Source of the DNA: Gammaproteobacteria bacterium
GTDB taxonomy: Bacteria > Pseudomonadota > Gammaproteobacteria > Steroidobacterales > Woeseiaceae
Assembly: GCA_003645495.1 (NCBI GenBank)
Contig: QNFK01000047.1
Coordinates: 1 to 8,960, forward strand
Length of the DNA: 8,960 nucleotides
Direction of reading: 5' to 3'
Position numbers and translations under genes: made by a program. Shown piece by piece: positions 5,482 to 8,960 of this stretch (the first letter of the stretch is position 1; every line of letters starts with the position of its first letter). The notes beneath the pieces were generated by a model. That model was not told the DNA's origin and ran no database searches. It was given only the letters and a program-made list of their open reading frames with translations.

Positions 5482-6246
5482 ATGAGAGGCATCAGGATAA
5501 GCAAGATTAAAACGTTAGGCATAGTTGCGGCATCAATCGCCTTCGCAACACCAGCGTTTGCCGATGGAAACATCGAAAGTGCCTTAAGCAATCCAATGCG
5601 CGAACAAGCGGACATAGCTCGAGATGAAAACAGGAAACCGGCTGAACTCATTAAATTTATGGAAACAGGGTCGGGTGACGCTGTTTTGGATTTAATGTCT
5701 GGGGGTGGGTATTACACTGAAGTGTTGTCCGGCGTGGTCGGCTCAGAAGGTAAGGTTGTTGCGCATGTCAGTGACTTCACAAATGGTAGGACAAACAATG
5801 CCCTAATAAATCATGTCGCTGAAGAGGAGCGTATGGAAAATGTTGAAGTAATGACTGCTGACCTCAACGATTTGCAGCTTGAGGAAAATCAGTTTGACGC
5901 CATTTATATGGTTTTGGGTTTTCATGATTTTTATTATGTTGATGACGATTGGAAGCAAGTCGAAATCAGTCAGGTACTTCACGAATTACATGAGGCTCTG
6001 AAACCTGGCGGCTCTATTGTAGTTGTAGATCATGCAGCGGCAGCTGATGCATCCGATGATCCGGAGCAAGGACCACATAGTCGAATTGGAAAGTCCGTAA
6101 TGTTAAGGGATTTTCTGGCAGCTGGCTTTAAATTCGCTGCTGAAGCGGATTTTCTCGAGAACCCAGAGGATGATGGTACACGTGACATGTTCGACCCTAC
6201 CATTCGTGGAGAAACGAACCGTTACATCGTCAAATTCGCTAAATAG
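5482..6246 (+). CDS. Exported SAM-methyltransferase-like protein (COG4798 type)
   Basis: A 254-aa protein with a Sec signal peptide (basic start RISKIK, hydrophobic 12-22, probable cut after AFA27), so it is expected in the periplasm. The mature part has a class I methyltransferase fold: motif I VLDLMSGGGYYTEVLS (68-83), the acidic strand end VEVMTADLND (121-130), motif IV-like FDAIYMVLGFHDFYY (138-152), and LKPGGSIVVVDH (173-184). The C-terminal FDPTIRGETNRYIVKF matches what I recall of COG4798 'predicted methyltransferases', which also carry signal peptides. SAM is not known to be abundant in the periplasm, so the true ligand is unclear. GGAGAG (5471-5476) lies 5 nt before the ATG. GC is visibly lower than in the flanking genes (about one third over 5881-5940), hinting at transfer. 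Palindrome B follows and may end transcription. Confidence 0.85.
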   Translation: MRGIRISKIKTLGIVAASIAFATPAFADGNIESALSNPMREQADIARDENRKPAELIKFMETGSGDAVLDLMSGGGYYTEVLSGVVGSEGKVVAHVSDFTNGRTNNALINHVAEEERMENVEVMTADLNDLQLEENQFDAIYMVLGFHDFYYVDDDWKQVEISQVLHELHEALKPGGSIVVVDHAAAADASDDPEQGPHSRIGKSVMLRDFLAAGFKFAAEADFLENPEDDGTRDMFDPTIRGETNRYIVKFAK

Positions 6247-6270
6247 GATCGGTTTAACGTTGTTGAAAGA

Positions 6271-6332
6271 AAAAAGTGTCCGGTTTATTTATTGATTCCT
6301 GACCTTGCCCAATAATAAACCGGACACTTTTT
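6271..6332. repeat. Palindrome B (AAAAAGTGTCCGG family), possible bidirectional terminator
   Basis: AAAAAGTGTCCGGTTTATT (6271-6289) and its exact reverse complement (6314-6332) give 19 bp. After a one-base bulge (T6290), ATTG/CAAT adds four more pairs, around a 15-nt loop. The ends are an A-run and a T-run. It lies 24 nt after the methyltransferase stop and 5 nt from the Rid-like stop, so it can serve both converging units. Its build matches palindromes A and C, but its arm sequence differs. Confidence 0.85.
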
Positions 6333-6337
6333 CTGGC

Positions 6338-6718
6338 CTATTTCTCGCGTTTGACTGCAATTCCCTGCGTTTCAAAGCGGGCGTTGAAAAGCAAGGTGCC
6401 GGCACCAATGAAGGCCCGCGCCGGAAAGTTTTCATTGAAATACTGCCGATAGACTTCGTTAAAGCCGGCGTAGAATTTCACATCCGAACAGTAAATAGTT
6501 ACGCTTACCAGGTCGTCCATTGTGTAGCCAGCCCTGGCCAGCCTGGCCTTGTACTGCACCATGAGTAGCCTGGCCTCTTCCTTCGGGTCGTCGGGAACCT
6601 GTTGATCTTCAGTGAGGCCGATATCTCCGGGGAGGTACAGCGTATCTCCGGCTCTGACCGCTCCTGAAAAGGGCGGTGAATCGGTTGCAGGAAAGCCGGG
6701 GTCGGTATACGTCCGCGC
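6338..6718 (-). pseudogene. Rid-family (YjgF/UK114) protein, 5'-truncated at palindrome C
   Basis: An open frame of 126 codons on the minus strand reads ARTYTDPGFPATDSPPFSG, then AVRAGDTLYLPGDIG, then DDPKEEARLLMVQYKARL, then VSVTIYCSDVKFYAGFNEVY, then PARAFIGAGTLL, ending RFETQGIAVKREK. This is a whole Rid domain. Rid proteins hydrolyse reactive enamines and imines released by PLP enzymes. No ATG, GTG or TTG occurs in frame before 6562, and the first stop upstream (6737-6739) lies inside palindrome C, so the start and any signal sequence appear lost. An internal ATG at 6562 would give only 74 aa. The Arg that E. coli RidA needs for deamination (Arg105, in VARLP) aligns with Thr in GAGTLL, so even the intact gene may have differed in function. 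It follows the PLP enzyme in the same direction. Confidence 0.75.
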
Positions 6719-6720
6719 GA

Positions 6721-6767
6721 AAAGGGGTCGAACCGATTATTGCCAATTAATTCGGTTCGACCCCTTT
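6721..6767. repeat. Palindrome C (AAAGGGGTCGAACCGA), between the PLP enzyme and the Rid remnant
   Basis: AAAGGGGTCGAACCGA (6721-6736) and TCGGTTCGACCCCTTT (6752-6767) are perfect 16-bp inverted repeats around a 15-nt loop. The arm shares GGTCGAAC with palindrome A and with the half copy at 366-379. It lies 38 nt after the PLP-enzyme stop and covers the place where the Rid gene should start. With its A- and T-runs it could end transcription in either direction. Confidence 0.85.
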
Positions 6768-6805
6768 GTTTAACCGTGATTTTATGCAGCGCTCCACCAG
6801 TTGAA

Positions 6806-8047
6806 TCAGTTAGCCAGCACCTCTTTAAAAGCGGCGATCAACGCATCAACTTCCTCAATGGTGTTGTAGTGCGCCATCGATACTCTTACACAGCCGCCGT
6901 TCGCCGTGATATCCAGGTACTCGGCCAGGCGACGGGCGTGGAAGTCGCCAAAACGCACGGCGATGTTGTAGGCATCAATTTTCTTCGCGATTTCGCCGGC
7001 GTCCTGATCATCAATGACAAAACTAATCGTTGGCACACGCCGTGGGTCGTCACCGTGTTCGAAACCGATGATTCGGCAATCGGTTCGTGAGCGAAGATAT
7101 TTCAGCAGGCGTTCCGCAATCTCGTTCTCGTGGTTCGTGATCTGCTCGAAAGCCGCCTCGATTTTGTCCCGCACGGAACCGCTTTCGCCAGCACGCTCTC
7201 CAAGTTCTGCCAGGTAATCAACAATACCTGTTGCAGAGTAGGCCAGCTCATAACTCGCGTTGCCGGGTTCCAGTTTGGCCGGCACTTTGTCTTTGCCGTA
7301 GAAATAGTGATAGAGATTGTCGAGTTCGGCAAAGAGATCAAATTTGCCGTACAGCACAGCAAAGTGCGGCCCGAAAACCTTGTACAAGCTGAAAGCCAGG
7401 TAATCGACATCCAGTGCAGCCACGTCGATGGCCCGGTGCGGTGCGAAAGCCACAGCGTCGACACAAATCAGGGCGCCGTTGTCGTGCACCACCTTCGCGA
7501 TATCGGCAATCGGGTTTATGGTGCCGAGGATATTTGAGACATAGGTAACGGCAACCAGCTTCGTACGGTCCGTCATCAGGTTCTGCAAATCACTGAGGTC
7601 TAATTCAAGGCTGTCTTTATCGATGAGCCAGGTCTTGATTTTGATCCCGGCATCCTCGAGGTCCACCCATGGGCCGATGTTCGATTCATGGTCAGATACC
7701 GTAATGATGATTTCGTCACCCGGTTTCAGCTGGCTTTTCATACTGCGGGCAAGGTTCTGCAACGCGACCGTGGTTGATGAAGCGAACGCAATCTCCTCCG
7801 GCCTGGCTGCATTCACCAATTGCATCATCGCCTCGCGACCACGCTGAAACGCCACTGCCGCGTCTTGTGAAAGCGCGTAACTGCCACCGATTTGAACATT
7901 CATGTTAAAAAGGAACTCATTCATACGTTCTACGCTGCGGGACAAAATCTGCGTTCCCCCTGCGTTATCAAACAGTGCCCAGCCTTTTTGCAGACCTGGA
8001 AATTGTTCACGAACGAATTCGATATCAAGTGACGTTTTGCTATTCAA
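6806..8047 (-). CDS. Class V PLP enzyme, cysteine desulfurase-like (VC1184/TIGR01976 type)
   Basis: A 413-aa fold-type I PLP enzyme. Visible marks: FDNAGGTQ (26-33), the phosphate-binding SSTTVAL (90-96), His120 in SDHESN stacking on PLP, SNILGTINPI (171-180), Asp197 in CVDAVAFAPH, and the Schiff-base Lys223 in FSLYKVFGPH. These match the 'cysteine desulfurase-like' VC1184 subgroup. The loop that holds the persulfide Cys in IscS/SufS reads VRFGDFHARR, with no Cys, so sulfur transfer by the normal route is unlikely; a lyase, aminotransferase or racemase-type reaction is open. The start is TTG at 8047, backed by AGGA (8055-8058) 7 nt upstream and no in-frame ATG, 14 nt after the ABC ATPase stop. 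Co-transcription with an amino-acid importer and a Rid gene suggests amino-acid catabolism. Confidence 0.88.
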   Translation of the reverse strand: MNSKTSLDIEFVREQFPGLQKGWALFDNAGGTQILSRSVERMNEFLFNMNVQIGGSYALSQDAAVAFQRGREAMMQLVNAARPEEIAFASSTTVALQNLARSMKSQLKPGDEIIITVSDHESNIGPWVDLEDAGIKIKTWLIDKDSLELDLSDLQNLMTDRTKLVAVTYVSNILGTINPIADIAKVVHDNGALICVDAVAFAPHRAIDVAALDVDYLAFSLYKVFGPHFAVLYGKFDLFAELDNLYHYFYGKDKVPAKLEPGNASYELAYSATGIVDYLAELGERAGESGSVRDKIEAAFEQITNHENEIAERLLKYLRSRTDCRIIGFEHGDDPRRVPTISFVIDDQDAGEIAKKIDAYNIAVRFGDFHARRLAEYLDITANGGCVRVSMAHYNTIEEVDALIAAFKEVLAN

Positions 8048-8061
8048 TGGATATTCCTGGG

Positions 8062-8799
8062 TTAGTGGGCAAGGATTGCCTGCAAGAAATTCTGTGTGCG
8101 TTCTTCTTTCGGTGCATCGAATATGGCATCCGGTTTGCCCGTTTCGATAATCTTTCCCTCGTCCATGAAGACAACCCGATCGGCCACCTGTCGGGCAAAG
8201 CCCATCTCATGGGTTACCACGAGCATCGTCACCCCCGAATGCGCCAGGCGTTGCATGACATCGAGCACCTCGCCAACCATTTCGGGATCAAGAGAAGAAG
8301 TCGGTTCGTCGAACAAGAGAATTTTTGGCTCCATCGCGAGTGCGCGGGCAATGGCAACACGCTGCTGCTGTCCACCCGATAATTGATCAGGGTATTTGTC
8401 TGCCTGCGCTTCTATGCCCACTTGCTGCATTAACTGGTCGGCTTTTTCGTTAGCCGCCTCGTCAGAGGATTTCCTGACCCGCATGGGCGCCAGTTTGATG
8501 TTCTGCCGGATAGTCATGTGCGGAAACAAATTGAAGCTCTGGAAGACCATGCCGACTTCAGCCCTGACAGTCGCAAGTTCCTTGCCTCGTTTCACGGCGA
8601 TACCATCGACGATTACCTGTCCAGGGCTGGCAAATGATTCAAGCAGGTTAATGCAGCGAATCAGCGTTGATTTGCCCGATCCCGACGGGCCAATAATGCA
8701 GACCACTTCACCTTCGGCCACGTCGAGATCAATGTTGTACAGCGCCGTGAAGTTGCCGAATTTCTTGCTGAGATTTTTGATCGAAACGATGCCGGTCAT
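8062..8799 (-). CDS. Polar amino-acid ABC transporter ATP-binding protein (GlnQ/HisP type)
   Basis: A 245-aa ATPase that powers import of an amino acid at the inner membrane. Walker A GPSGSGKST (37-45), Q-loop Gln87 in MVFQSFNLFPHMT, signature LSGGQQQR (140-147), Walker B ILLFDEP with Glu165, D-loop SSLD (168-171) and switch His197 are all present, so it should be active. FNLFPHMT and VTHEMGFARQVADRV are typical of the PAAT/GlnQ group. The ATG at 8799 is preferred to an upstream ATG (8859) because GAGG (8807-8810) lies 7 nt before it and it overlaps the permease stop as ATGA. The substrate is unknown. No periplasmic binding-protein gene is in view; it would lie beyond the right edge. Confidence 0.95.
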   Translation of the reverse strand: MTGIVSIKNLSKKFGNFTALYNIDLDVAEGEVVCIIGPSGSGKSTLIRCINLLESFASPGQVIVDGIAVKRGKELATVRAEVGMVFQSFNLFPHMTIRQNIKLAPMRVRKSSDEAANEKADQLMQQVGIEAQADKYPDQLSGGQQQRVAIARALAMEPKILLFDEPTSSLDPEMVGEVLDVMQRLAHSGVTMLVVTHEMGFARQVADRVVFMDEGKIIETGKPDAIFDAPKEERTQNFLQAILAH

Positions 8800-8960
8800 C
8801 GCGACGCCTCGTTTCGATAGCGTTTTTCCATGCGACCGACCAGGTAGACCAGCGGCCACAGGATCGCCAGGTACATCAGGGCGGCGACGATCAACGGCGT
8901 GGGATTGGCTTCCAGGGCTTGTGCCTGCGTTGCCTGTTTGAGCAGGTCGGGCATGGCGAC
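8796..8960 (-). CDS. C-terminal end of an amino-acid ABC transporter permease
   Basis: An open frame enters from the right edge and codes 54 residues before TGA at 8796-8798, overlapping the ATPase start by four bases (translational coupling). It shows a last membrane helix (PLIVAALMYLAILWPLVYLVG) and a basic, charged tail (RMEKRYRNEASR), as in the HisM/GlnP permeases that pair with GlnQ-type ATPases. The preceding DLLKQATQAQAL segment fits the periplasmic loop before the final helix. Only the end is visible, so the family call rests on context plus this tail. Confidence 0.8.
   Translation of the reverse strand, partial: VAMPDLLKQATQAQALEANPTPLIVAALMYLAILWPLVYLVGRMEKRYRNEASR

Noticed and set aside
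6305..6568. 87-codon + strand frame starting inside palindrome B
   Set aside because: Antisense to the Rid-family domain, which is clearly the coding strand.
7130..7537. 135-codon + strand frame
   Set aside because: It lies wholly antisense to the PLP enzyme, whose motifs are complete; a shadow frame.
6806..8047. Calling the PLP enzyme a true cysteine desulfurase (IscS/SufS)
   Set aside because: The loop that should carry the persulfide Cys has none (VRFGDFHARR).
8800..8859. Upstream ATG extending the ABC ATPase by 20 residues
   Set aside because: The extension overlaps the permease frame, lacks conserved sequence, and the ATG at 8799 has its own GAGG and the ATGA overlap.

Overview
The window looks like chromosomal DNA of a proteobacterium, most likely a free-living marine or sediment gammaproteobacterium. 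The evidence is moderate GC, Shine-Dalgarno-led genes, a lipoprotein-type secreted hydrolase and many small palindromic intergenic repeats. No rRNA, tRNA, CRISPR array, phage gene or intact transposase gene was seen, so the taxon is inference only.

Layout. (1) Positions 1-493: the 3' end of an unrecognised gene on +, a strong terminator, and a small possible gene remnant on -. (2) 494-2146 (-): a lipoprotein of the gamma-glutamyltransferase family that keeps the Ntn-hydrolase nucleophile but has lost most residues that recognise a gamma-glutamyl group. (3) 2147-2564: an intergenic region with a REP-like palindrome, two further stem-loops and a perfect 11-3-11 operator-like dyad. (4) 2565-5165 (+): a stress and arsenic-resistance block made of an OsmC-family protein, a 53-aa Cys/His-rich membrane protein, an 84-aa Met/Cys-rich two-helix membrane protein, a LMW-phosphatase-type arsenate reductase, and an ACR3 arsenite efflux permease. 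The arsC stop and acr3 start overlap (ATGA). No arsR is in view. A degenerate tandem repeat lies before arsC. (5) 5482-6246 (+): an exported methyltransferase-like protein with lower GC than its surroundings. (6) 6271-8960 (-): read right to left, the end of an amino-acid ABC permease, its ATPase, a class V PLP enzyme and a Rid-family reading frame without a start. The Rid frame sits between two palindromes.

How it fits together. The right-hand cluster reads as uptake of a polar amino acid, then processing by a PLP enzyme, then a Rid-type protein that would handle a reactive enamine or imine product; the last step seems broken. The middle cluster reduces arsenate and exports arsenite, with an OsmC thiol protein and two small membrane proteins that carry soft-metal ligands. 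Three long palindromes with A/T-run ends (A 2171-2226, B 6271-6332, C 6721-6767) and a half copy at 366-379 recur at gene borders, and two apparent gene remnants end next to them. These palindromes seem to have shaped the region.
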